The notes beneath the pieces were generated by a model. That model made no database searches. It was not told the origin of the DNA and was given only the letters and a program-made list of their open reading frames with translations. Positions 37,568 to 45,111 of a stretch of 64,000 nucleotides of DNA are shown in pieces; the first letter of the stretch is position 1; the number at the start of each line of letters is the position of its first letter. This stretch comes from an uncultured Croceicoccus sp. (lineage in GTDB: Bacteria; Pseudomonadota; Alphaproteobacteria; Sphingomonadales; Sphingomonadaceae). The DNA lies in assembly GCF_947496385.1 (NCBI RefSeq), contig NZ_CANMCP010000002.1:62001-126000 (forward strand). The letters are read 5' to 3'. The position numbers and the translations under genes are program-made.

Positions 37568-37763
37568 GTGTGCATTCTCCGAAGCGTCGAAAACTCGATC
37601 CGGCATGCAGGCTATCGTGAAAGGTTGGCGCCTCGCAAGTCTCTTGCCCGCCTCATATGGAACCGGGATCGACGCTTTCATTCGGCACGCCGCGTACCCG
37701 TGGGAAGCCGGGCCGCTGCAATCCTGTGCCCGCGTTCCCGTATCGCTGCGAAACCCGCCGGGT

Positions 37764-37781
37764 TCGTCACAAACCCGTCAT
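37764..37781 (+). promoter_or_regulatory. PhoB-box-like repeat before the PhoB-type regulator
   Basis: TCGTCACAAACCCGTCAT holds GTCAC and GTCAT 11 bases apart. It agrees with the enterobacterial Pho box CTGTCATAWAWCTGTCAY at about 13 of 18 positions. It lies 43 bases before the regulator ATG. Similar repeats stand before the lipoprotein operon and virB1. Confidence 0.4.
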
Positions 37782-37823
37782 AAGTGCGCGGCACTAACGG
37801 GCGGCAAGGCGGGGATTTCGATC

Positions 37824-38498
37824 ATGGACGTAGTCAATATCTTCACGACAGCGACACAGATCGCTGCAACGGGCGACTTCGTGCATGGCTCGCAGCGGTT
37901 CGTTTTCGACCATCTTGGCTGCGACGGGCCGCAGCGCCTTGTCGAAGGGCCGGTCTGGGCTTTCATCGACTGGGTCATGCCGGAAATGTCGGGGCTGGAA
38001 ATGTGCCGGCGCCTGCGTTCCGATCCGCGCATGGACCATGCCCACGTGACGATGATCCTCGAACAGGACGATGCCGGCGACAGGCGGCGCGCCCTTCGCG
38101 CCGGGGCCGACGATTACATGATCGGCTCGGTCGATCGCAACGACCTGCTCGACCGCGTGCTCGCGCTCCAGGCGCGGCGACAGAATTACCATGCGGCCAA
38201 TATCGTCGAACGCGGCGATCTGGTCATCGACCTCGGCGCGCTGCAGGCGCGGTGGGACGGCACGCCCGTGGACCTCAGGCCCAACGAATTTCGCCTGCTG
38301 CGCTACTTTGCCGAAAATCCCAATCGCGTGTTTTCCCGGGCGCAGCTGATTGGCGGATTGGGAAAGCAGGAACCGCCGATCGACGAACGCACTGTCGATG
38401 TATGGGTGGGTCGCCTGCGCCGCGCGCTCAAATGCGCAGGGGCCGGCGATCCATTGCGAACGGTGCGATCGATGGGTTACGTCTTCGACATGCCGTGA
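37824..38498 (+). CDS. OmpR/PhoB-type DNA-binding regulator with atypical receiver
   Basis: 224 aa. The C-terminal winged helix is complete (PVDLRPNEFRLLRYFAENPNRVFSRAQLI, DERTVDVWVGRLRRAL, RTVRSMGYVFD). The N-terminal receiver keeps the likely phospho-acceptor Asp in FIDWVMPEMSGLEM and the GADDYM segment, but it lacks the acidic pair near the N-terminus (NIFTTATQ instead) and the Lys of the KP motif (MIGSVDR). It may therefore work without phosphorylation. No kinase gene is adjacent. It is followed by a strong two-way terminator. Confidence 0.88.
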   Translation: MDVVNIFTTATQIAATGDFVHGSQRFVFDHLGCDGPQRLVEGPVWAFIDWVMPEMSGLEMCRRLRSDPRMDHAHVTMILEQDDAGDRRRALRAGADDYMIGSVDRNDLLDRVLALQARRQNYHAANIVERGDLVIDLGALQARWDGTPVDLRPNEFRLLRYFAENPNRVFSRAQLIGGLGKQEPPIDERTVDVWVGRLRRALKCAGAGDPLRTVRSMGYVFDMP

Positions 38499-38512
38499 CC
38501 CGCCACGAACGC

Positions 38513-38558
38513 GCATGAAAAAGCCCCGGATCGCCTGCGCGCCGGGGCTTTTTCATGC
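38513..38558. terminator. Bidirectional intrinsic terminator
   Basis: A perfect 17-bp stem with a 12-base loop: GCATGAAAAAGCCCCGG pairs with CCGGGGCTTTTTCATGC. The GC core is flanked by A5 and T5, so it works as a U-tract terminator in both directions. It separates the regulator gene (+) from the end of the TonB-receptor gene (-). Confidence 0.95.
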
Positions 38559-38602
38559 GTGGCAAGAATGGGCGGAACCGATGCCGGCCCCGCCCCAAAT
38601 AT

Positions 38603-41329
38603 TCAGAATTCGATCGACGCGCTTAGGGCGAAACTGCGCCCGACTTCGTAGGTGTTGATCTCGATCCGGTTTTCGCCGTTCGACTGATATTCGAAATGGT
38701 CGCGCCCGGTAATGTTGCGCGCCTCGAACTTCAATTGCACCGGCACGCCCATGAAATCCGCCTCCTCGCGCGCAACGAAATCCACGCTCAACCCCGGATT
38801 TTCGAGGATGTCGGGAAGCGCATTGGTGCCGCGGCTCGTCACGCGCTTGCTGGCGTAGGAGAAGAGCAGCGTGAACTGTTGCAACCGGTCGATGTCCTCC
38901 AGCCCGAGTTGCAGATTGGCGAGATGGTCCGACTGTCCGGTGAGCGCAGCGCCATCGCGGAAATAGTTCGACGCCGGCTGCCCGCCGCGCGGGAATACCT
39001 GCGTCACGTCGCCCTCGCCGACTTTGATTTCGGACTTCGTATAGGTGTAGTTGGCGACGATCACCGCGCGCTTCGTCGCGAACGCCTCGCCAAGGCCGAA
39101 CAGGTCCTTGCTATATTGCAGGTCGAGTTCGGCGCCATAGAGCGTGGCCTTGGGCGCGTTGGCGAAGCTTGTGACCTGCGCATTGTCGGAAAAGCTGGAA
39201 TAGGCCTCGATCGGGTTGTCGATATCCTTGTAGAAACCGGCGATCGAGATCCGGTCGCCGCCGCCGAGGTAATATTCCGCCCGCGCCTCGGCATTGATCA
39301 GCTCGCTGTCGATCAGGAACGGATTGCCGTTGAACTGCCGATTGGTGTCGGGATCGTAGTAAGTCTGAAAGATCAGCTCGCGAAATTGCGGCCGGGCGAT
39401 GGTCTTCGATGCAGCCACGCGCAATTGCAAATCGTCGCTGGCCTCGAAGGTGAGGGTCGCGGCGGGCAGGAAATAATCATTGGCGAGCGCGGTGCTGCTG
39501 CCCGAATTGGTGGGCGTGGCAAACAGCTCGACCGGGTTCACGGTCTGATCCGCGTCTTCATATCGCACGCCGATGTCGAGATTCACGCGGTCGAGCGGAT
39601 TGACCCGCAATTGCCCATATCCCGCATGGATGGTCAGCCCGGCGTCAAAGGCGGGATCCGCCTGCGTGCTTTCGATGAGGCCGATGTCGAAATAATCGAT
39701 GATCGCATCGCCGAGCAGCAGATCGGGCCGCAGCGCACCCACGCCATCGGGAAAATCGGTCGAGGCGTTGAACAGGAATTCGCGCCGTTCGGAATAGCGG
39801 TCGGTATCGGTATAGGCATAGCCGACGCTGGCCCGCAGCCAGTCGGACAATTCATACCCGAAATCGAGCCCGCCGTAGTAAAGGTCTTCCTTCAATTCGG
39901 AGAAGGTCACGGACGCCGAGCCGCGCTGCCGGTCGAGCACGTTAACGAACAGGTCGCCGAACGGATCGTTCGGCTCGTTCGTGCGGACATATTCGAAGCT
40001 GTATTCGTACGGCGCCTCGCGCTGCGTCTGCGCATAGCCGCCGCGCAGGTCGATTTCGAGCCGTCCGAACTCCATCTCGCCCACGAATTGCGTGTCGAGC
40101 AATTGCCGCTCGAACCAGCCATTGTTCTGAATCTGCTTGGAAAAGCCGGACTGAAACTCATCGCCGACCGAAATCTGCGTCTGTTTGAGCGTGTCGCGGA
40201 TATAGAGATTGGTCCAGCGGAAGCTATGCTCGCCAATCTCCAGCCCGAAACCGAGAAGCCCGTTCACGACGATGCGGTTGTCGGTGGTGTAATCGCGAAA
40301 ATCGGTGTTGAGATCGAGGTCGGCGTTCACCGCCGTCTGCGAGATGATCGCCCGGTTGCGCCAGCTATTGCTGAGCGAGGCGGTCGCGATCACACCGAGC
40401 CTGCCATCCGAAAACACGTCGAAACCGGTGCCCCCGGTGATCGAACCGGAGAAGTTCACCGGCAGGTTGCCGAGGCGCTGCGCCACGACGAGATCGGGGT
40501 TGCCGAGCTGTTTCGCGATGGCCGCCTGGTCCACGCCGAGGTCGGACAGGCGCGCGCCGCTGTCGAAGAAATCCTGCAGCGCGGGCGGCGCGTCGCGCGT
40601 GCCGTCGTCGAAGCCGAAGGCGTCGATGTCGGAGCCGTAATAGCTGTACCCGTCATTGCCGGTCGTCTGCGTGTCGCCGCTGACCCCGCCGCCGATCCGC
40701 AGGAAGCTTTCGGTCGGCACCGCGCGGGTGGTGAGGTTGATGACGCCGCCGCCGAATTCGCCGGGAAAATTCGCCGAATAGGTTTTCTGCACCAGGGACG
40801 AGGCGACGATATTGGTCGGAAAGATGTCGAGGGGGACCACGCGGCTCAACGGCTGCGGGCTGGGCAGGGGCAAGCCGTTGAGCAGCGCCAGCGAGTAGCG
40901 ATCGCCCAGGCCGCGCACGAACACATTGCCGTTGCCCACGATGGAAAGCCCGGTCACGCGGCTGAGCGCGCCGGCGATGTTGCCCTCACCCGTGCGTGCG
41001 ATCTGTTCTGCCGACAGGACGGAGAGCACCTGCGTGCTCGCGCGCGACACGTCGCGGATGCGGCGGCCGGTCACGACGATCGCGCCGCCGCCGCCCGGAA
41101 TGGAAATGTCGGACTGATCAAGGCCATCCTCGATCGGTTCGCCGTCGACGCCCTGCACCTGATCGGTGAGGTCGTTGTCCGCGGATGGGCGCGGCGGGAT
41201 GGCGCCTTCTCCGGTGGTGGGCGGTCCGCCGGTGCCCTGGGCCAGCGCGGCGCCGGGCAGGACCATCGCGGATGAAAGCAGCAGCAGCCCTGCGAGCCGC
41301 CTGCCGGAAGGCTGAAAGCCGGTGGACAT
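38603..41329 (-). CDS. TonB-dependent receptor
   Basis: 908 aa from the ATG at 41329. Signal peptide ends in LPGAALAQ. TonB-box-like AIVVTGRRI stands before a plug domain with GLSIVGNGNVFVRGLGDRYSLALLNGLPLPSPQPLSRVVPLDIFPTNIVASSLVQKTYSANFPGEFGGGVINLTTR. The rest is a long barrel ending in ALSASIEF, a terminal Phe as usual for outer-membrane barrels. It follows a lipoprotein gene (113-base gap) and is probably its partner in uptake. The substrate is unknown. A Pho-box-like motif before the operon hints at phosphate-linked control. Confidence 0.92.
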   Translation of the reverse strand: MSTGFQPSGRRLAGLLLLSSAMVLPGAALAQGTGGPPTTGEGAIPPRPSADNDLTDQVQGVDGEPIEDGLDQSDISIPGGGGAIVVTGRRIRDVSRASTQVLSVLSAEQIARTGEGNIAGALSRVTGLSIVGNGNVFVRGLGDRYSLALLNGLPLPSPQPLSRVVPLDIFPTNIVASSLVQKTYSANFPGEFGGGVINLTTRAVPTESFLRIGGGVSGDTQTTGNDGYSYYGSDIDAFGFDDGTRDAPPALQDFFDSGARLSDLGVDQAAIAKQLGNPDLVVAQRLGNLPVNFSGSITGGTGFDVFSDGRLGVIATASLSNSWRNRAIISQTAVNADLDLNTDFRDYTTDNRIVVNGLLGFGLEIGEHSFRWTNLYIRDTLKQTQISVGDEFQSGFSKQIQNNGWFERQLLDTQFVGEMEFGRLEIDLRGGYAQTQREAPYEYSFEYVRTNEPNDPFGDLFVNVLDRQRGSASVTFSELKEDLYYGGLDFGYELSDWLRASVGYAYTDTDRYSERREFLFNASTDFPDGVGALRPDLLLGDAIIDYFDIGLIESTQADPAFDAGLTIHAGYGQLRVNPLDRVNLDIGVRYEDADQTVNPVELFATPTNSGSSTALANDYFLPAATLTFEASDDLQLRVAASKTIARPQFRELIFQTYYDPDTNRQFNGNPFLIDSELINAEARAEYYLGGGDRISIAGFYKDIDNPIEAYSSFSDNAQVTSFANAPKATLYGAELDLQYSKDLFGLGEAFATKRAVIVANYTYTKSEIKVGEGDVTQVFPRGGQPASNYFRDGAALTGQSDHLANLQLGLEDIDRLQQFTLLFSYASKRVTSRGTNALPDILENPGLSVDFVAREEADFMGVPVQLKFEARNITGRDHFEYQSNGENRIEINTYEVGRSFALSASIEF

Positions 41330-41442
41330 GGTGTAAGACCCCCTCAAATTACAGGTCCGAAAACAGATAGTCGCGTGTGCGACGCGGGATGCAGCGTGGG
41401 GCCGCCCGACGCGCGGACGGCCCCCTTTCCGGCTGCGCGTCC

Positions 41443-43005
41443 TCAGTAGATCGGCAGGCTGGTGCAGGTGCCGACATTGCTGCCGAAGCTGATCGCCGCC
41501 GAATTACAGGTCCACCCCGTGGTCCAGTTGTTCGCGGTGTCGCGCACGGCACCGACGAAGTTCGCATTGTCGAAGAAGCTGGACAATGCAGTCGGGTTGA
41601 AGGCCACCACGCCATTTTCGTTGGAGCCGTTGATGAACAGCATCGAAAGGGTGTTGGTGAAATCCTTGTTGTTGTTCGATCCGGCATCGAAGATCGCCTG
41701 CGCCTGGCTTGCGCTGACATCGCCGCCGTCGCGGAAATTGGTCGCACAATCGAGCACGACCGAATTGAAGCGCGGTGCGCCCTTCTCGTCCGCGCCGGAG
41801 GTCTGGATCGTGGCCGCATCGTCGAGGCGGATGCAGGGCACGCCGCTCGGCGCGACGATGACGCTGTTCACCAGCGCATAATCGGCGCCGCCGCGGATGC
41901 GGATCGCCTGGCTCGACGAGGCATTGCGGTGGACGAAGGTCGCGTTGGAAATCTGCGTGTTCTGACGCGGGGTCGAATTTTCGAGGCCATTGCTGGAATC
42001 CGCCTCGATGATGGTGTCGCCGGCGCCTTCGCGCTGCACCGCGATGACATATTGCAGATTGGCCTTCACGCCGGTGTCGGTGTCGATCGAGTCGTCCTCG
42101 GCACCCACCACGATCAGGTTCTTCAGATTGACGCGCCCGCCGAAGAATTCGACGCCGTCATCGGACGAATTATAGGACATGATATGGTCGAGCTGCGTGC
42201 CCGAGCCGCTGCCGCCGGTGGTGAGCGACTGAAGCTCGCTGTCGCCCGACAGGACGAAACCCGAATAGCGGATCTGCACGTAGCTCATCCGGCCCGAGCT
42301 GTCGTCGGGGGTCGCGCCGCCGAACAATGCGGGCTGTGCCGCGCCTTCGACCTGGCGTTCGCAACCGGTGGTACCCGGAGTCGCGCCCGGCGCGATGCAG
42401 TCGGTCACCGGCGCGCGGCCCGCGAGCACGACGCCGCCCCACTGACCCGAGGAGTTTTCGTTGTTGAGGCCGAGCACGTTGTCGCGGCTGGTGAAAAGGA
42501 TCGGGCGCGAGGCCGTGCCGACCGCGTTGATCTTGTTGCCGCGGTTCACCATCAGGAACGACGACCCGCTGGCGTAGACCATCGCGCCCGGCTCGATGGT
42601 GAGCGTCACGTTGCTGTCGGTGGCGCCGTCGCTCGCATCGGCGGTCGGCCCGCCATCGGTGCCGACGTCGACGCGGCCCGCCATGCGATAGAGCAGCCCT
42701 TCGACATAGGGCAGCGTGGAGGACGCGTTGAAACGCGCCGGCATCGCGCAGACGCGATATTCGCCGGTGGGTCCGGAGATCGTGCCTTCGTCGGAAAGAC
42801 CCTGCGCATCGGCGATCGTGGGACAGCCGTTCGCGGCCGTCACCGAACCGCCCGGCGTGGGCGTGGGGGTCGGCGCGGGCGTGGGCGCCGGATTGTTGAT
42901 GATGACATTGCCGCCCGTACCGGGCGATGCGATGTCCTCCGGCCCGCAGGCGGCCAGCGCCAGCATGCTGCAGCCAAGAACGAGCGTACGGGAAATAGTG
43001 GTCAC
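41443..43005 (-). CDS. Surface-type lipoprotein with predicted beta-helix repeats
   Basis: 520 aa from a GTG at 43005, which has AGGGGGA 8 bases before it. The signal peptide ends at lipobox LAAC with lipidated C20. A Pro-Thr-rich linker (about residues 35-55) follows, then a long domain of short beta-prone turns with NSSGQWGGVVLAGRAPV, YVQIRYSGFVLSGDSELQSL, HIMSYNSSDDGVEFFGGRVNLKNLIVVGAEDDSIDTDTG. It looks like a right-handed beta-helix fold. It may capture substrate for the TonB receptor downstream in the same operon. I know no firm function for this family. Confidence 0.8.
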   Translation of the reverse strand: MTTISRTLVLGCSMLALAACGPEDIASPGTGGNVIINNPAPTPAPTPTPTPGGSVTAANGCPTIADAQGLSDEGTISGPTGEYRVCAMPARFNASSTLPYVEGLLYRMAGRVDVGTDGGPTADASDGATDSNVTLTIEPGAMVYASGSSFLMVNRGNKINAVGTASRPILFTSRDNVLGLNNENSSGQWGGVVLAGRAPVTDCIAPGATPGTTGCERQVEGAAQPALFGGATPDDSSGRMSYVQIRYSGFVLSGDSELQSLTTGGSGSGTQLDHIMSYNSSDDGVEFFGGRVNLKNLIVVGAEDDSIDTDTGVKANLQYVIAVQREGAGDTIIEADSSNGLENSTPRQNTQISNATFVHRNASSSQAIRIRGGADYALVNSVIVAPSGVPCIRLDDAATIQTSGADEKGAPRFNSVVLDCATNFRDGGDVSASQAQAIFDAGSNNNKDFTNTLSMLFINGSNENGVVAFNPTALSSFFDNANFVGAVRDTANNWTTGWTCNSAAISFGSNVGTCTSLPIY

Positions 43006-43173
43006 GGCGGCGGTCCCCCTCAAGTAAAAACCGAGAATCAAATCCTGCGAATTCGGCTTCGCGAAGGCGGACCTAGATGCGCGTTGTGACAGTTTCTTTG
43101 CGCTCGTCTGATAATTCGGACGAGAATGAGCGGCGGACGCAAATCGCCCATGGCGACCCCTCCTTCGCCGAAT

Positions 43174-43191
43174 GTTACAGTTCGATGACAT
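43174..43191 (-). promoter_or_regulatory. PhoB-box-like repeat before the lipoprotein/TonB-receptor operon
   Basis: On the minus strand ATGTCATCGAACTGTAAC matches the Pho box CTGTCATAWAWCTGTCAY at about 14 of 18 positions with the right 11-base period. A further TGTCAC lies immediately upstream (43194-43199). It is about 170 bases before the GTG. The region 43006-43268 holds no other obvious element. Confidence 0.5.
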
Positions 43192-43268
43192 TGTGACATT
43201 TTGATTGCACAGACCGGCGACGCGGCGCAAAATCGGTTTCAATAAGAAGACCGAGATGGAGAAATGCC

Positions 43269-43643
43269 ATGGCTTTTGCCGCCCTTGCCCTCACCCTGAT
43301 GCTGAGCCCCGCCCCCGCGATCGGCGCGGAGCGTGTCGATGTCGCCTATGAAGCGATGCGCGCCGGACAGGATGCCGCCGCCATCCGCCAGATCGAAGCG
43401 AACGAGGCCCTGGCCGAGGATGATCCCGCCCGCCTCATCAACCTCGGCATCGCCTATGCGCGGCAGGACGACACCGCCGCCGCCCGCACCATGTTCGAGG
43501 CTGCTGCGAACAATGCCGACCGCTTCGCCCTCGAAACGGCGAGCGGTCAGTGGGTCGACAGCAAGGTGCTCGCCCGCAGTGCGCTTGCAATGCTGGAGCG
43601 TGGCGAATTTTCCGCTGGCGAACGGCTCGCCACCGCCGACTGA
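43269..43643 (+). CDS. Small exported TPR-like protein
   Basis: 124 aa. Signal peptide (residues 1-20, ending PAIGA), then helix pairs of tetratricopeptide type: VAYEAMRAGQDAAAIRQIEANEALAEDDPARLINLGIAYARQDDTAAARTMFEAAA. It is too short for more than two or three repeats. GGAG precedes the ATG. A periplasmic adaptor role is possible. It is divergent from the lipoprotein operon and lies 224 bases before the secretion genes. Specific function unknown. Confidence 0.75.
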   Translation: MAFAALALTLMLSPAPAIGAERVDVAYEAMRAGQDAAAIRQIEANEALAEDDPARLINLGIAYARQDDTAAARTMFEAAANNADRFALETASGQWVDSKVLARSALAMLERGEFSAGERLATAD

Positions 43644-43813
43644 CCTTAAATCGTACCGGCGGATGCGCGTGTCGCTCCGCCGGCGATTGCCGTTTTGCGC
43701 GGATAGTGACGCCTGCCGCGCCATATGACGGGGTGTAGCGTCCGCCCGAGCGCCGGCGTTCGGGAACGCTTCTTTAATAAGCGGGTTTTTCATCCCGCAC
43801 TCTGAACGCGAGC

Positions 43814-43831
43814 CTGTCACACGCGTGTCAT
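43814..43831 (+). promoter_or_regulatory. PhoB-box-like repeat (or palindrome) before virB1
   Basis: CTGTCACACGCGTGTCAT has CTGTCAC and GTGTCAT 11 bases apart, about 13 of 18 matches to the Pho box. The same bases also contain the perfect 10-base palindrome ACACGCGTGT, so a dimeric repressor site is an alternative reading. It lies 37 bases before virB1. Confidence 0.4.
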
Positions 43832-43867
43832 CAACGGGGTTCATTCGCCTCCTCAAGGGAGGCATTC

Positions 43868-44473
43868 ATGATTCTTGCGCGTGGCATATTGGGACTGGGT
43901 TTGGCGCTTTGCGTGCCGGCCATGCCCGCATGCGCCGATGTCATGGAGGTTTCCGCAGACGGCCATCGCTGGATCGCCGGGGATCTGATGGCGGCCGACG
44001 ATGGCGCCGCGCCCGGCCTCGATGAAGAGGCTCCCGCCGTGCCGGGCGCCGCACTTGCGAACATTGCCGATCATGCCGCATTGCTGCCTGCGCGCTATGC
44101 CGCGAAGGTGCACGAATTATCGGCGCGCTTCGACCTCAGCCCCGCCTTGATCGAGGCGCTCGTCTGGCAGGAAAGCCGCTGGCGCGAGGATGCACGCTCG
44201 CCCGTCGGGGCGCGCGGCCTTGCGCAATTGATGCCGGGCACGGCCCGCGACCTCGGCGTGAATGCCGACGATCCCTTCGCCAATCTCGAAGGCGGCGCGC
44301 GCTACCTCCGGCAACAGATCGACCGTTTCGACGGCGATATCGAACGCGCGCTTGCCGCCTATAACGCCGGGCCGGGCCGCGTGATCCGCGCCGGCGGCGT
44401 GCCCCGCATTCGCGAAACCCAAACCTATGTCGCGGCCGTCATGGGCCGCCTGTCCGACCATTCCCGGAGATGA
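43868..44473 (+). CDS. virB1: Lytic transglycosylase, VirB1-like
   Basis: 201 aa. Signal peptide ends near PACADV. The SLT domain has the catalytic Glu in LIEALVWQESRWREDARSPVGARGLAQLMPGTARDLGV and the later AALAAYNAGPG-type motif (ALAAYNAGPGRV). It would open peptidoglycan for the secretion channel. First gene of a tight eight-gene type IV secretion operon. Its stop overlaps virB2 by 4 bases. Confidence 0.9.
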   Translation: MILARGILGLGLALCVPAMPACADVMEVSADGHRWIAGDLMAADDGAAPGLDEEAPAVPGAALANIADHAALLPARYAAKVHELSARFDLSPALIEALVWQESRWREDARSPVGARGLAQLMPGTARDLGVNADDPFANLEGGARYLRQQIDRFDGDIERALAAYNAGPGRVIRAGGVPRIRETQTYVAAVMGRLSDHSRR

Positions 44474-44808
44474 TTGCCATGTCTGCCGCTCTTTCCCGCA
44501 TGTTCACCCGCCCCTTCGCACGGCTCGTCGCCGCGCTCGCGTTCGCCCTCCCCGGCACGGCGATGGCGCAAGGTGCCGATCCGCAGGGGTCCGGTCCCAT
44601 CGTGTCCGCGCTCGCTTGGCTTCAGGGGACGATGCTCGGCAATGTCGCCACCGCGGTGGCGGTGATGGCGGTTGCGGCGGTCGGCTTCATGATGCTCACG
44701 GGCCGGATGAACTGGAAATTCGGGGGCACCGTCATTCTGGGCTGCTTCATCCTGTTCGGTGCGGCTTCGATCGTCTCGGGCATTCAATCGACCGCGGCGG
44801 TGGGCTGA
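44470..44808 (+). CDS. virB2: Type IV secretion pilin, VirB2/TrbC-like
   Basis: 112 aa. Long signal-like N-terminus ending in GTAMAQG, then a mature part with two hydrophobic helices separated by a short polar turn: GNVATAVAVMAVAAVGFMMLTGRMNWK and FGGTVILGCFILFGAASIV. This matches VirB2 pilins. The start overlaps virB1 by 4 bases, and virB3 starts 4 bases downstream. An alternative ATG lies four codons in. Confidence 0.88.
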   Translation: MIAMSAALSRMFTRPFARLVAALAFALPGTAMAQGADPQGSGPIVSALAWLQGTMLGNVATAVAVMAVAAVGFMMLTGRMNWKFGGTVILGCFILFGAASIVSGIQSTAAVG

Positions 44809-44812
44809 CGCC

Positions 44813-45097
44813 ATGACGGCACTGTCCCGCCATCCGGTGCATCGCGCATTGACGCGGCCGCAGATGTTCGGCGGCGTGACCTATAATTTCTTCGTCATCA
44901 ATGCCGCCGTCACGACCGAGTTGTTCCTGATCACCGGGAGCTTTCTCGCCCTGCCCGCGGCGCTGGCGATCCACGGCGTCGGCTATTTCGCGTGTCTTCG
45001 CGAACCGCGCGTGTTCGATCTCTGGCTGACGAAGGTGAGCCGGTGCCCGCGGGTGAAGAACTGGAAACGCTGGGGCTGCAACAGCTACGCCGCCTGA
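44813..45097 (+). CDS. virB3: Type IV secretion inner-membrane protein, VirB3-like
   Basis: 94 aa. The N-terminal HPVHRALTRPQMFGGVTYNFFVIN is the VirB3 signature, followed by two adjoining transmembrane segments and RVFDLWLTKVSRCP near the C-terminus. VirB3 usually works with VirB4 at the inner membrane, and here the genes are adjacent. ATG at 44813 chosen because the conserved N-terminus begins there. Confidence 0.9.
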   Translation: MTALSRHPVHRALTRPQMFGGVTYNFFVINAAVTTELFLITGSFLALPAALAIHGVGYFACLREPRVFDLWLTKVSRCPRVKNWKRWGCNSYAA

Positions 45098-45111
45098 GGA
45101 GGCACGCATTC

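Noticed and set aside
38696-41275. 859-codon open frame on the plus strand opposite the TonB receptor
   Set aside because: Antisense shadow; the minus-strand receptor has signal peptide, plug and barrel motifs.
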